Assembly: GCF_006385135.1 (NCBI RefSeq)
Contig: NZ_CP041025.1
Location: 1,333,501 to 1,397,500, forward strand
Direction: 5' to 3'
From: Paremcibacter congregatus
Lineage (GTDB): Bacteria > Pseudomonadota > Alphaproteobacteria > Sphingomonadales > Emcibacteraceae
DNA: 64,000 nt
Both the position numbers and the translations under genes were made by a program. The notes beneath the pieces were generated by a model. It was not told the DNA's origin. It did not search any database and saw only the letters and a list, made by a program, of their open reading frames with translations. Shown here in pieces: positions 24,775-33,840 of the stretch (its first letter is position 1; each line of letters begins with the position of its first letter).

Positions 24775-25622
24775 CAATTTTTGACAATATGTGTGATGAT
24801 CCGTTTTGCAAGAGCAATAGCGGCAGGGCTTGGGTTAGAAATAGCATAATAAAATGAAAAGAACGGCACACCTTTTTTAGGTAGTTTTACGGGAGAGGAT
24901 ACATATGAAAAAACTTCATTTAGCCTACTATATATCATATTATCAAAAACGTCAGCACCTCTCTCACGTTCTAAGCTAATTTCGGAATCGAATAGTGAAG
25001 TTTGTCTTGAAGGTTTGTAAAGATTCTTCCAATCATTAGTTCCCAATACTTTAGTGAGAACGCCCTCCTTATATGGCTCAATATTTGATATCTTCCCAGC
25101 GGCTTGCCTAAAAACACCAGCTAAAGGGAATAAGTAGCAGACATCAATCCTTTTTGTGGCGGCTATGGCTTTTAGAGTTTCAAATTCTACTTCCATCCCA
25201 TATGGGTCTAAAAAAAGTAAACCTCTTTTCCTATTCCACTTTATGTTCTGGCAAGTTTTTTTTACATGGTAATTTGCATCACCCTTTAAGATTGTTATGT
25301 TTCTGTTTTGATTCTCTTGTTTTATTTTTTGAAGGTTTTCGATTTTTGCTTGGTCTTTTTCTATAAAATATAGCTCTTGAAATTGAGGGATCATATTCAA
25401 GGCTACTTTGACCGACCCATCATATTTTATTTTGCCATTTTGAGTTAAGTTCATGGGGTCCTCCACAGAGGCGACTCTTTCGCCCGTTCCGGCAAACGCA
25501 TCAATATAGACCAAATCAAAGTGATTTTTCCCACTAAGTGCTCTTGTGTATGCAGTCATGTATGATTTTAATAGGGTTATTTTTATTTCGGTCCAGTCAC
25601 CGCCATATCTATGTTCAACCAT
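24771..25622 (-). CDS. tcmP: Three-Cys-motif partner protein TcmP
   Basis: 283-residue protein matching the TcmP family, which is defined by its genomic pairing with the three-Cys-motif protein. Visible blocks: KSYMTAYTRAL, then VYIDAFAGTGE (similar to methyltransferase motif I), an acidic YFIEKDQAKIENL (motif II-like), FLDPYGMEVEFETL (motif IV-like), and YLFPLAGVFRQAAGK. A Rossmann methyltransferase-like fold is therefore inferred; the substrate is unknown. The ATG follows ATGGGGA. It converges on the DUF5131 gene with a 4-bp overlap. Confidence 0.88.
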   Translation of the reverse strand: MVEHRYGGDWTEIKITLLKSYMTAYTRALSGKNHFDLVYIDAFAGTGERVASVEDPMNLTQNGKIKYDGSVKVALNMIPQFQELYFIEKDQAKIENLQKIKQENQNRNITILKGDANYHVKKTCQNIKWNRKRGLLFLDPYGMEVEFETLKAIAATKRIDVCYLFPLAGVFRQAAGKISNIEPYKEGVLTKVLGTNDWKNLYKPSRQTSLFDSEISLERERGADVFDNMIYSRLNEVFSYVSSPVKLPKKGVPFFSFYYAISNPSPAAIALAKRIITHIVKNC

Positions 25623-26010
25623 TTCCCCATACTTCCTCTAAGACGTTTAATTTACCTGTAACGCTATTCTACCTTTAAGAGAAAGTCTATTATTAAGTTA
25701 TCGCAATTGTTCATGTTCCTGTGGGCAAGTGGTGATTTCAACCTTCCTGGCCCTCTCATACAAGATCGAGAGTCAGTATTTGGTTCTATTAGAAAATCCT
25801 CAAAATGTTTTCCGCGTATATGGTTTTCCGCTTGCCCGGAATGATACCTCCCCGGAGAAGTGATTAAACTCTGTCTATTGAGTGTACGCAAAAGTCCGGG
25901 CTGGAGGACGTGTTATTGTAGAGCTGTCACGGGGCCCCGTATCCGGTGCGCATTGAGCCTGTAATCGTCCCGATGAAGAAGAGTGGGGAATTGTCAAAGG
26001 TCCAAAGTCC
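25623..26010. other. Intergenic right edge of AT-rich island
   Basis: 388 bp with no convincing gene. The left part is AT-rich like the island; the right part returns to chromosomal composition and holds the perfect 12-bp palindrome ACGGGGCCCCGT (25929-25940), 70 bp before nfeD. A 75-codon minus-strand frame here has no recognisable homology and no ribosome site. Confidence 0.5.
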
Positions 26011-27399
26011 ATGAAAGGCGTGTTTGGTTTTTTTATCACTGTGATTATTTTTGGCTTCTTCTGGTGGGGCGGTGTTTCTGCGCCTGCTGATCAGGGAACG
26101 GTTGCGGCAGGGTCTGGCCGGGTGATACATATCGCTATTGAGGGGGCGATCGGGCCGGGGGTGTCGTCTTATGTGGTGAAAAACCTGGAACGGGCGGAGG
26201 AACGTCCGGTGGCGGCGGTTGTCCTGACATTGAGCACCCCAGGCGGGCTTGATACCTCTATGCGGGAAATTGTTCAGGCCATTCTTGACAGCCGCACGCC
26301 GGTAATCTGTTACGTGGCGCCGCAGGGAGCCCGGGCGGCCAGCGCCGGGACCTATATCCTGATGAGTTGTCCTGTGGCGGCGATGGCCCCCGGGACAACG
26401 ATTGGCGCGGCGACCCCGGTGGCGATTGGTGGTGGTGGACTGCCGGGAGCGCCAACGGGCGGGGACAAGGAAAGCGGGGCGTCGGGGGCAAAACACAAAC
26501 CGGATATGAGCGACAAGATGTTGCAGGATTCTGCGGCTTATATGCGCGGGCTCGCCAAAATGCGCGGCCGCCCGGTGGAGGCGGCGGAGAAATTCGTGCG
26601 TGAGGCGGCGAGCATTTCCGATACCGAGGCCCTGGCCCAGAAGATGATTGATGTCCGCGCCAGTTCGATGCGTGACCTGCTGGAGAAACTGGAGGGGCGC
26701 AGGGTGATGATGGGGAATGTCCCCTGGGTTTTACACACGGCCGACGCCGATGTAGAGCGTGCGGTGCCGAGCTGGCGTGATAATTTCCTTGCTGCGATTT
26801 CTGATCCCAATATTGCCTATATTTTGCTGCTGGTCGGTATTTACGGTCTGATTTTTGAATTTTCCAATCCCGGTTTTATTCTGCCCGGCATTGTCGGGGC
26901 GGCGTCGTTGATTGTCGCTTTTTATGCGTTGCAGGTCCTGCCGGTGAATTACGCCGGTCTGGCGCTGCTCCTGCTTGGTCTGGCGCTGATTACGGCGGAG
27001 GCCTTCGCCCCATCCTTCGGGGTGTTGGGTCTGGGCGGCGTGGCGACCTTCGTTATCGGCTCTATCATGTTGTTTGACACCCCGGTGCCGGGGTTTCAGG
27101 TGTCCCGCGACCTGATCGGCGGTTTGGCGGCAATCAGCAGTTTCCTCGCCCTGCTGTTTGTCAGTTTCGCGGTGCGGGCCTGGCGGCGGCCGGCGGTCAG
27201 TGGTGCCGAAGCCATGATCGGTACCGCGGGTGAGGTCATTGACTGGAAAGATGGCCGTGGCCGGGTACAGGTTCACGGGGAGGTGTGGATGGCAACCGGT
27301 GCGGAAAAACTGTCCAAGGGTGCAAAAGTCTGTGTCACAGGGCGGGACGGATTAATTCTGGCGGTGGAACGGCTGCCGAAAGAAGGAGAATACTCATGA
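26011..27399 (+). CDS. NfeD-family membrane serine protease
   Basis: 462-residue NfeD protein. An N-terminal signal/anchor (about 5-25) is followed by a ClpP-like protease domain with LSTPGG (74-79), the predicted nucleophile Ser111 (GARAASAGTYI) and catalytic Lys169. Then come four to five membrane helices (about 265-390) and a C-terminal OB-fold NfeD domain (GTAGEVIDWKDGRGRVQVHG). The family works with stomatin-like SPFH proteins, and a slipin gene overlaps its stop by 4 bp (ATGA). A role in membrane-protein quality control is known for the family. Confidence 0.92.
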   Translation: MKGVFGFFITVIIFGFFWWGGVSAPADQGTVAAGSGRVIHIAIEGAIGPGVSSYVVKNLERAEERPVAAVVLTLSTPGGLDTSMREIVQAILDSRTPVICYVAPQGARAASAGTYILMSCPVAAMAPGTTIGAATPVAIGGGGLPGAPTGGDKESGASGAKHKPDMSDKMLQDSAAYMRGLAKMRGRPVEAAEKFVREAASISDTEALAQKMIDVRASSMRDLLEKLEGRRVMMGNVPWVLHTADADVERAVPSWRDNFLAAISDPNIAYILLLVGIYGLIFEFSNPGFILPGIVGAASLIVAFYALQVLPVNYAGLALLLLGLALITAEAFAPSFGVLGLGGVATFVIGSIMLFDTPVPGFQVSRDLIGGLAAISSFLALLFVSFAVRAWRRPAVSGAEAMIGTAGEVIDWKDGRGRVQVHGEVWMATGAEKLSKGAKVCVTGRDGLILAVERLPKEGEYS

Positions 27400-28181
27400 A
27401 TGAAATCATCTTTGGCCAAGGGGCGGGCTGGTATCTGCCGCTGATCTTTATTATCGCATTTCTACTCTATGCCTTTCGGGTTTTGCGCGAATATGAACGT
27501 GGGGTGATTTTCCTGCTCGGCCGTTTCTGGAAGGTCAAGGGGCCGGGACTGATCATCGTGATCCCGATCATTCAGCAAATCGTGCGCGTCGATCTGCGCA
27601 CAGTGGTGATGGATGTGCCGGAACAGGATGTGATCTCGCGGGATAATGTCTCGGTGATGGTCAATGCGGTGATCTATTACCGGGTGATGGACGCGCAGCG
27701 CGCCATTATAGAGGTGGAAAATTTCAGCTACGCCATCAGTCAGCTGGCCCAGACGACGTTGCGTTCGGTGCTGGGGCAGCATGAACTGGATGACATGCTG
27801 GCCAAGCGCGACGCGCTCAATGCGGATCTTCAGAAATTACTTGACAGTCAGACCGATGCCTGGGGCATTAAGGTCGCCAATGTGGAAATCAAGCATGTGG
27901 ATCTCGACAAAAGCATGATCCGGGCCATCGCCAAACAGGCCGAGGCCGAACGTCTGCGTCGGGCCAAGGTGATCTCGGCCCTCGGGGAAGCCCAGGCGGC
28001 GACCAAAATACTGGAGGCCGCCGAAATTCTCCATAAACGGGAGGAGGCGATGCAGATCCGTTATCTGACTTCGTTGCAGGATATCGCCAACGAACGATCG
28101 AACACCATCATCTTCCCGTTTCCCATCAATTTGTTGAAGGACTGGTTCACATCCGATCAGGCGGGCGCGGCAAAAAAGTAA
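27396..28181 (+). CDS. Slipin/stomatin-like SPFH protein
   Basis: 261-residue membrane-anchored SPFH protein, oligomeric scaffold partner of NfeD. N-terminal membrane helix (about 8-28, WYLPLIFIIAFLLYAF), then the SPFH/Band-7 domain (EYERGVIFLLGRFWKVKGPGL, VDLRTVVMDVPEQDVISRDN), then a coiled-coil rich in Ala/Glu (EAERLRRAKVISALGEAQAA) and a C-terminal hydrophobic tip. The ATG at 27396 overlaps the nfeD stop; GGAGAA lies just upstream. A longer in-frame start at 27285 would add a nonconserved N-terminus. Confidence 0.93.
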   Translation: MNEIIFGQGAGWYLPLIFIIAFLLYAFRVLREYERGVIFLLGRFWKVKGPGLIIVIPIIQQIVRVDLRTVVMDVPEQDVISRDNVSVMVNAVIYYRVMDAQRAIIEVENFSYAISQLAQTTLRSVLGQHELDDMLAKRDALNADLQKLLDSQTDAWGIKVANVEIKHVDLDKSMIRAIAKQAEAERLRRAKVISALGEAQAATKILEAAEILHKREEAMQIRYLTSLQDIANERSNTIIFPFPINLLKDWFTSDQAGAAKK

Positions 28182-28189
28182 GGCGGGGT

Positions 28190-29209
28190 CTAGTAGGCGC
28201 GGTTGATGCAGAAATCGACAATGCCGGTGAGCGCCTTGCGGTAGTCGTCATCAGGGAAGATGGCGAGCGCATCCTTGGCGATGGCGCCGTAATGGCGGGC
28301 CCGCTCGATGCTGTCCTTCAACGCGCCGTGCTTGTTCATCAGATCAATTGCGGTTTTCAGGTCTGCGTCGGTTTGGTCGAGATCCTCAATAGTGCGGCGC
28401 CAGAAGCTGCGTTCTTCTTCCGAGCCCCGGCGGGAGGCGAGTACAATCGGCAGGGTGACCTTGCCTTCGCGGAAATCATCCCCGACAGACTTGCCGAGCT
28501 TTTCCTGTTCTGCTGAGAAATCCAGCACATCATCAATCAGCTGAAATACAATGCCGAGGTTTTTGCCGTAGCTTTTCAGCGCGGCCTGTTCGGTTTTCGA
28601 GCCTTTGGTGATTACGGCGCTGATCTCGCAGGAGGCGGCGAACAGGGCGGCGGTTTTGGCGACAATCACCTGCATGTAGGAATCTTCGGTGGTGTCCATG
28701 TCATTGGCGGTGGTCAACTGCAGTACTTCACCTTCGGCAATGACGGAGGAGGCATTGGACAGGATCGCGAGAACCTCCAGAGAGCCATCAGCGACCATCA
28801 GCTCGAAGGAGCGGCTGAACAGGAAATCACCAACCAGAACGCTGGCCTTGTTGCCCCAGACGGCATTGGCGGTTTCCAGCCCCCGGCGCAGATCGCTTTC
28901 ATCCACCACATCATCATGAAGCAGGGTCGCGGAATGAATAAATTCGACGCAGGCGGCGAGTTCCGCATGACGATCGCCTTCATACCCACACATCTTGGAG
29001 GTGGCCAGCGTCAGCATCGGCCGTAGCCGTTTGCCGCCGGACGCGATCAGATGACCGGCAAGTTGGGGGATCAGGGCGACGGGGCTCTGCATTTTCAAGA
29101 GGATGGTCTGGTTAACCTTCGCCATATCGTCGGCGACCAGCGCTTGCAGCTGAGCCAGGGCGCTTTCGCCTTTGGCTAATTCTTCTTCCAATGAAATGAC
29201 GACACCCAC
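28190..29209 (-). CDS. ispB: Trans-polyprenyl diphosphate synthase (octaprenyl-type)
   Basis: 339-residue all-alpha prenyltransferase that elongates FPP with IPP to make the quinone side chain. The first Asp-rich motif LLHDDVVDESDLRRG and the second LIDDVLDF bind the Mg-diphosphate, and GGKRLRPML is the conserved N-terminal lysine-arginine motif. The chain length (octa- or decaprenyl) cannot be told from sequence. The start is GTG at 29209. It converges on the slipin gene with 8 bp between stops. Confidence 0.93.
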   Translation of the reverse strand: MGVVISLEEELAKGESALAQLQALVADDMAKVNQTILLKMQSPVALIPQLAGHLIASGGKRLRPMLTLATSKMCGYEGDRHAELAACVEFIHSATLLHDDVVDESDLRRGLETANAVWGNKASVLVGDFLFSRSFELMVADGSLEVLAILSNASSVIAEGEVLQLTTANDMDTTEDSYMQVIVAKTAALFAASCEISAVITKGSKTEQAALKSYGKNLGIVFQLIDDVLDFSAEQEKLGKSVGDDFREGKVTLPIVLASRRGSEEERSFWRRTIEDLDQTDADLKTAIDLMNKHGALKDSIERARHYGAIAKDALAIFPDDDYRKALTGIVDFCINRAY

Positions 29210-29355
29210 GCGCTAATCCTGTCTTCTCGATAAAAGCTTGATTACCGACGCTTGGGGTCGATAATATCCTTGTAATGACTGGCAAAATAGTCTTCTGTGG
29301 TTATAAAGGTCAAGGTAACTTGATCAATAATAGGGATTTTTAAGGTCAAAATGAC

Positions 29356-29598
29356 GTGATCGAAATTTTTGCTACGGATAATAGTGTTCTTATTTCGCGG
29401 GTTTCTGCGCTTTTTGATGCGGAAGAGGTGCCTTTTGTCATTTTGGGACACCACGCCAGTTTATTGGGTGGCGGCATCATGGGGATAGGTCAGCGGGTGA
29501 TGGTCGACCCGGATTACATCCCGAAGGCCTTGCGGTTGATTCGGGAAAACGGCCTGAAAGGTGATATCGATTTCGTCAAAGGACTGGAAGAAGGATAG
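29356..29598 (+). CDS. DUF2007 small protein
   Basis: 80-residue DUF2007-family protein (FATDNSVLISRVSALFDAEEVPF, then GGGIMGIGQRVMVDPD), a ferredoxin-like small domain often called a putative signal-transducing protein. The start is GTG. It precedes the methyltransferase gene by 3 bp and is in the same operon in many alphaproteobacteria, where the order DUF2007, TrmN6-like methyltransferase, S49 peptidase beside a divergent prenyl synthase is common (from memory). Confidence 0.85.
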   Translation: MIEIFATDNSVLISRVSALFDAEEVPFVILGHHASLLGGGIMGIGQRVMVDPDYIPKALRLIRENGLKGDIDFVKGLEEG

Positions 29599-29601
29599 CT
29601 T

Positions 29602-30381
29602 ATGGGCGGTTCCATGGGGGTCAGTCTGGATGAATTTCTTGGCGGGACCATCAGATTGTATCAGCCGGAAGAAGGTTATCGCATTGCGACAGATACGGTC
29701 TTTCTGGCGGCGAGCCTCAATCTCGCCCCGCAGGAAAGTCTGCTGGATATGGGAGCTGGTACCGGGGGTATCTTAAGTTGCCTTTTGGCGCGCCGCGGAG
29801 CGGACCTGCAATCCAATGTTTTTCACGGTATTGAATTGCAGGAAGAGCTGTTGGATCTGGCGCGCCGCAATGCTTTGGCCAACGGTTTCGGTGAGCAAAT
29901 CCGTTATTTCAAGGGGGACATTGCCCATCCGCCCGTTGAATGCGAACCCAATACCTATGATCAGGTGGTCAGCAATCCTCCGTATTTGAAGAAAAACGGT
30001 GCAACGGCCTCGCCATTCGAGACAAAGGCCATGGCCCATATGGACAGTCACATCCCGCTTGACGAGTGGGTGCGGCTGTGTCTGCGAATGCTAAAGCCGT
30101 TGGGAAGGCTGACGTTGGTGCATCGGGCGGATCGCATGGATGATATCATCGCGGCGTTGCATGGCAAGGCCGGGGATGTGGTTATTTACCCCTTATGGTC
30201 GGCAGAAGACCGGGAGGCCCGGCGGGTGATCATTCAGGCTCGAAAAGGTGGCAAGGGCATATTGACCTTGAAACCGGGGCTCAGGGTGCATACATCAGAG
30301 GGATGTTTCACCCCGGAAGCCGAAATGATACTGCGCCAGAGCGCGGCAATCGATCTTGATCGGAATTATGATACAAAATAA
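29602..30381 (+). CDS. tRNA1(Val) adenine-N6 methyltransferase-like (TrmN6)
   Basis: 259-residue SAM-dependent methyltransferase. The N-terminal FLGGTIRLYQPEEGYRIATD segment and the catalytic NPPY motif (VVSNPPYLKK) are characteristic of the YfiC/TrmN6 group, which methylates A37 of tRNA1(Val). The SAM-binding motif is LLDMGAGTGG, with acidic IELQ as motif II. Some relatives methylate other targets, so the precise tRNA is inferred. A Shine-Dalgarno sequence (GAAGGATAG) overlaps the DUF2007 stop. Confidence 0.88.
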   Translation: MGGSMGVSLDEFLGGTIRLYQPEEGYRIATDTVFLAASLNLAPQESLLDMGAGTGGILSCLLARRGADLQSNVFHGIELQEELLDLARRNALANGFGEQIRYFKGDIAHPPVECEPNTYDQVVSNPPYLKKNGATASPFETKAMAHMDSHIPLDEWVRLCLRMLKPLGRLTLVHRADRMDDIIAALHGKAGDVVIYPLWSAEDREARRVIIQARKGGKGILTLKPGLRVHTSEGCFTPEAEMILRQSAAIDLDRNYDTK

Positions 30382-30405
30382 TAAACAAGTTAGAGACAAA
30401 TTCTT

Positions 30406-31260
30406 ATGCTGAATAAAATAAAAGACCTGATCGCGCAAATTCCCCTGCCCATGTTTCAAAACCGGCCACCGGTGGTGGCGATCCTGCCGCTGGAAGGCGT
30501 GATCGGCAGCGGGTCCCGGTTTTCATCCGGGCTCAATCTCGCCGGGGTTGAAGACAAGATCAAACAGGCATTTGAGGTTGGCAATGTCAAGGCCGTGGCG
30601 CTGGCGGTGAATTCTCCGGGCGGATCGCCGGTACAGAGCGAACTGATCATGCGCCGTATTCAACGGCTGTCAGAAGAAAAAGACATTCCGGTCTATGCTT
30701 TTGCTGAAGATGTGGCGGCGTCAGGCGGGTATCTGATTTCATTGGCGGCGAAAGAAATTTATGCCCATGAAGCTTCTATTGTCGGCAGCATCGGGGTGAT
30801 CTCCGCCGGGTTCGGTTTTCACAAGGCGATTGAGAAAGTTGGCGTTGAACGTCGGGTTTATGCCGCGGGCGATAATAAATCGGTACTTGATCCCTTCCAG
30901 CCGGAGAAGGAAAATGATGTCAAGTTGTTGAAAGAGATGCAGAAAGATATTCACGAATTCTTCAAAAATCTGGTGAAGGAAAGTCGCGGCGATCGCCTGA
31001 AAGGCACGCAGAAGGTTATGTTCTCCGGACAGTTCTGGGCCGGGAAGGAAGCTTTGAAGCTTGGCCTGATTGACGGGGTTGGGGATATTCATGGTGTGAT
31101 GAAGGAAAAACTCGGCGACAAAACCAAATTTAAACGCATCAAGGATGAAAAAGGATTTATCAAAGGATTACTCGGTATGGGGGGGGATAAAAGCCGCATC
31201 AGCGACGAAATACTCGCCACCCTGGAGACCCGGTCTGTCTGGAGCCGCTACGGTTTGTAA
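30406..31260 (+). CDS. S49-family peptidase (SppA/SohB-like)
   Basis: 284-residue serine protease of the signal-peptide-peptidase A family. The catalytic dyad is Ser106 (VAASGGYLIS) and Lys158 (AAGDNKSVLDP), and the substrate-binding VNSPGGSP block precedes them. No long N-terminal membrane helix is present, so it is probably a soluble or peripherally bound form. A G8 run occurs near the 3' end (31189-31196). It converges with the PP-loop gene. Confidence 0.92.
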   Translation: MLNKIKDLIAQIPLPMFQNRPPVVAILPLEGVIGSGSRFSSGLNLAGVEDKIKQAFEVGNVKAVALAVNSPGGSPVQSELIMRRIQRLSEEKDIPVYAFAEDVAASGGYLISLAAKEIYAHEASIVGSIGVISAGFGFHKAIEKVGVERRVYAAGDNKSVLDPFQPEKENDVKLLKEMQKDIHEFFKNLVKESRGDRLKGTQKVMFSGQFWAGKEALKLGLIDGVGDIHGVMKEKLGDKTKFKRIKDEKGFIKGLLGMGGDKSRISDEILATLETRSVWSRYGL

Positions 31261-31318
31261 CCGGGAATAGGCTGAACCGAATTCGCGGCGCCATAATCAA
31301 GATTGATATGAGATCAGG

Positions 31319-32497
31319 TTAGTCGACCCGATTTGATAGTGTGCTGGCACGTGCGGTATACCATGCATTTTTTCTGAAAAGGCGCGATAGTTTTCGGCCT
31401 GGACTTCCCAAAATGAATTTGGCGATATTATGGAAGAAAACTTTGATTTTGAATGTTCTGATGATGCGTTCAAGATGTGACCGGATATCGGTGTTGTCAT
31501 TCGCCTTGCAGAGCTCGACGAGTTCTTCCAGAAAATATAGGCCCTGGGCATCATTGAGAGCGAGCTGCTTATACGGATCGGCTCCCGTCGGTTCAGGAAG
31601 GCGGGCGCATTTCTTGCCCATGATTTTAAGGGCGAGGGATGTGCGCAAGCATTTCGGGCATTCTCCACAGTTATTGTATGATGATTTCCAGCATACCTGA
31701 AGCTGGTCAAGCAAGATCTGGTCTTCTGCAATATATTCTGTTTTCTCACAACGTGATGCGGCACATCCATGATGGATGATATGGGTGTTTTCCGTTGCCC
31801 ATAGGGGGTCTAACAGCGGGTGTGAGCCGTGAGGATGCAAAGTGGTATAGGAATAGGATGAGGGGATCAGCATCACTTTTGGGTTCAAGGTGATGCCGAT
31901 TACTGACAGCAGGCTGCCGTGCACGAGGGAGAATTCGAATTTTCTTGCATCGCAGTAGGCGCGGATATTGGTATCCACTGTGATGATTTTCTTGTTTTGG
32001 GACAGGGCAAAAGCCTTCCGGTCAGCCATGTTCTTTTCCCAGCTGTTTTCTTTATCCCAATTCTCAAAGGCTTTTACGAGGAGCAAGTGGGTAATATCGT
32101 CCCTGAAATGTCCAAAGGTGTAGGTGCTGTCGATCCCGCCGGAGAAACAACATATGATATTATCCGTCACGGGAAAATTTTTACGGGTTTTAGCCTGTAG
32201 CGGGGCGATGAGAAAGTCATCATTCCAGGATTTCAGAACGGCCTGTATTTCCCTATACATATGGGCCAATTGGTCTGAAATTTCGATGTCATCCTTAATG
32301 TGTACCGGGACGCCGCGGACCATGCTTTCCAACATTGCCGGGACCAGGAAAAGTTCCGCACGGGGTTCGATTTCTAGAAATAACGGGAAACGGAACCATA
32401 TTTTGTCGCCATCAACACAGGCGGATATTTCCTGATAATCTTTACAGTGTTCGAGTGTAATCCCAGTGACATCAACAGTTGGCGATGTTTCTGCCAT
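31319..32497 (-). CDS. PP-loop ATPase with Cys motif, QueC/asparagine-synthase-like
   Basis: 392-residue protein of unknown role. The PP-loop SGGIDS (119-124, CCFSGGIDSTYTF) defines an adenylating N-type ATP pyrophosphatase. A Cys cluster (Cys269, 277, 280, 283; NCGECPKCLRT) near the end resembles the zinc-binding site of QueC. Between them, SYSYTTLHPHGSHPLLDPLW is a distinctive conserved-looking loop. The sequence is not a standard QueC: it has a long N-terminal extension and C-terminal tail. AAGGGGAAAGGAA precedes the ATG. It lies 155 bp after an ATP-grasp gene on the same strand and is AT-richer than the core. Confidence 0.7.
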   Translation of the reverse strand: MAETSPTVDVTGITLEHCKDYQEISACVDGDKIWFRFPLFLEIEPRAELFLVPAMLESMVRGVPVHIKDDIEISDQLAHMYREIQAVLKSWNDDFLIAPLQAKTRKNFPVTDNIICCFSGGIDSTYTFGHFRDDITHLLLVKAFENWDKENSWEKNMADRKAFALSQNKKIITVDTNIRAYCDARKFEFSLVHGSLLSVIGITLNPKVMLIPSSYSYTTLHPHGSHPLLDPLWATENTHIIHHGCAASRCEKTEYIAEDQILLDQLQVCWKSSYNNCGECPKCLRTSLALKIMGKKCARLPEPTGADPYKQLALNDAQGLYFLEELVELCKANDNTDIRSHLERIIRTFKIKVFFHNIAKFILGSPGRKLSRLFRKNAWYTARASTLSNRVD

Positions 32498-32652
32498 TTC
32501 CTTTCCCCTTATGATTTGCCGGTTTCATAAATCGCTGGCAACTCTAGAAAGCGTACTATTGATACAGGAAGTGTAGCATTTAACAGGGGTACTTCAAAAT
32601 ACTATTTAGCCGCCAATATTAGGGGGCCTGTTTCTAGCACAACAATCCTGAA

Positions 32653-33723
32653 TTATTGGAATAGTAATATTTTGGTTTTAAGGCGTAACCATACCAGTCC
32701 AAGATAGGAAGGCAGTATGTTCATTTCAATCATGACGGGCCCCTCTTCTGTGATGCTGATATCCAGCCCGAGAAAACGCGTGTTGGGATAACAGCGTAGA
32801 GCCTTCAGCCCCATTTCTTCGGCTTCTTTCCAAAAGGGTATCCTATTCCCTTTTATGGTGGCGGTGTCTTTGTCGGGAAACATAAGCGGGTGATCATCGG
32901 AAATACAGAAGATGCAATCCTTGATTAATTCTCCGGTGCGATGGTCGACTTCAACACCAAATCCTCCACCTTCGAGACTATCAATGAGCGATCCTTCCGC
33001 CCCGATGCGCAGATAGGAACCCAGGGAAACGCATTCACCCTGGTTATTTTCATAGACAAACATTCTGATGGTATTGAGGCTGGTGGGGTTAAACTCTGCC
33101 ATACCAGGATGTTGCTGAATATAGTCTTCTATGACCCATCCGGCGGGGTTTTCATCCTGTAACAGATTTACGAGTTCTGGCAGGCTGTAATCCTGTTGAG
33201 TGGAAAGGTGGTGAGCCATCAGTTCTGTCCCGTTTTCCATAATTTCAAAAGCCTTGAAGCCTTGCCCCCCGTGCCCAACCACCATTTTAAAACATACCTT
33301 TTCCCCAATATGTTTTTGCAGCAGTTCTTTAAGGTCTAGCTTGGATTTTAAAGGCTTTCCGTCTTCTGTCACACCCCAGTCCTGATTAAAAGTACCAAGA
33401 TGTCGCGCCGTTGGGATGTTAAATAATTTGAAGTATGCTTTTTCAAAGGGTTTATATTGAGAAACGCCGTGGTATTTCCATTGATTGAGCTGGAATATTC
33501 TTTTGACGAACTGGCGTGACCCCAGCATGTTTAGTTTATCCCGCCATTTGCTATCTTTGTGCCACATTCTGGCACTGTGGTAATGCCAATAACCAATACC
33601 CTGGGTTGCCTGCAGGTAGGTTATCTCGCAGATTTGCCGAAATGTTGATAAGTGGCCTTCTTTCGCGCGCGAATGGCATAATTTGTAGGCATGACTGGTT
33701 TTGTGTATTATTTTAGTAAGCAT
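32653..33723 (-). CDS. ATP-grasp ligase-like protein (sugar-transfer-associated type)
   Basis: 356-residue protein with an ATP-grasp fold: HGGQGFKAFEIM (nucleotide-lid Gly-rich loop), WVIEDYIQQHPGMAEFNP, SLNTIRMFVY, and the metal-binding GLDISITEEGPVMIEMN. These blocks fit the family of ATP-grasp enzymes linked to glycosyl-transfer and capsule loci (PF14397-like, from memory), which are thought to attach amino-acid or related carboxylates. An N-terminal helical region (about 1-100) is basic. The ATG lacks a good ribosome site. A frameshifted paralogue remnant lies immediately upstream at 33841-34190. Confidence 0.78.
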   Translation of the reverse strand: MLTKIIHKTSHAYKLCHSRAKEGHLSTFRQICEITYLQATQGIGYWHYHSARMWHKDSKWRDKLNMLGSRQFVKRIFQLNQWKYHGVSQYKPFEKAYFKLFNIPTARHLGTFNQDWGVTEDGKPLKSKLDLKELLQKHIGEKVCFKMVVGHGGQGFKAFEIMENGTELMAHHLSTQQDYSLPELVNLLQDENPAGWVIEDYIQQHPGMAEFNPTSLNTIRMFVYENNQGECVSLGSYLRIGAEGSLIDSLEGGGFGVEVDHRTGELIKDCIFCISDDHPLMFPDKDTATIKGNRIPFWKEAEEMGLKALRCYPNTRFLGLDISITEEGPVMIEMNILPSYLGLVWLRLKTKILLFQ

Positions 33724-33840
33724 AGCTTTTATACTCGTTGAATAATATGTTTGCCGTTTTGGAAAGGGTAATATTACTGAGTAAGCTTTTTTATCTTGAG
33801 TAATACTGAGAATGTGTTTTCTCCGCTTATTTCAAGCTAC

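Noticed and set aside
25664-25891. 75-codon minus-strand frame at the island edge
   Set aside because: No ribosome site, no recognisable domain and no clear membrane or signal feature.
29242-29454. 70-codon minus-strand frame in the ispB/DUF2007 divergent region
   Set aside because: Basic, low-complexity composition in AT-rich promoter DNA, overlapping the DUF2007 gene.
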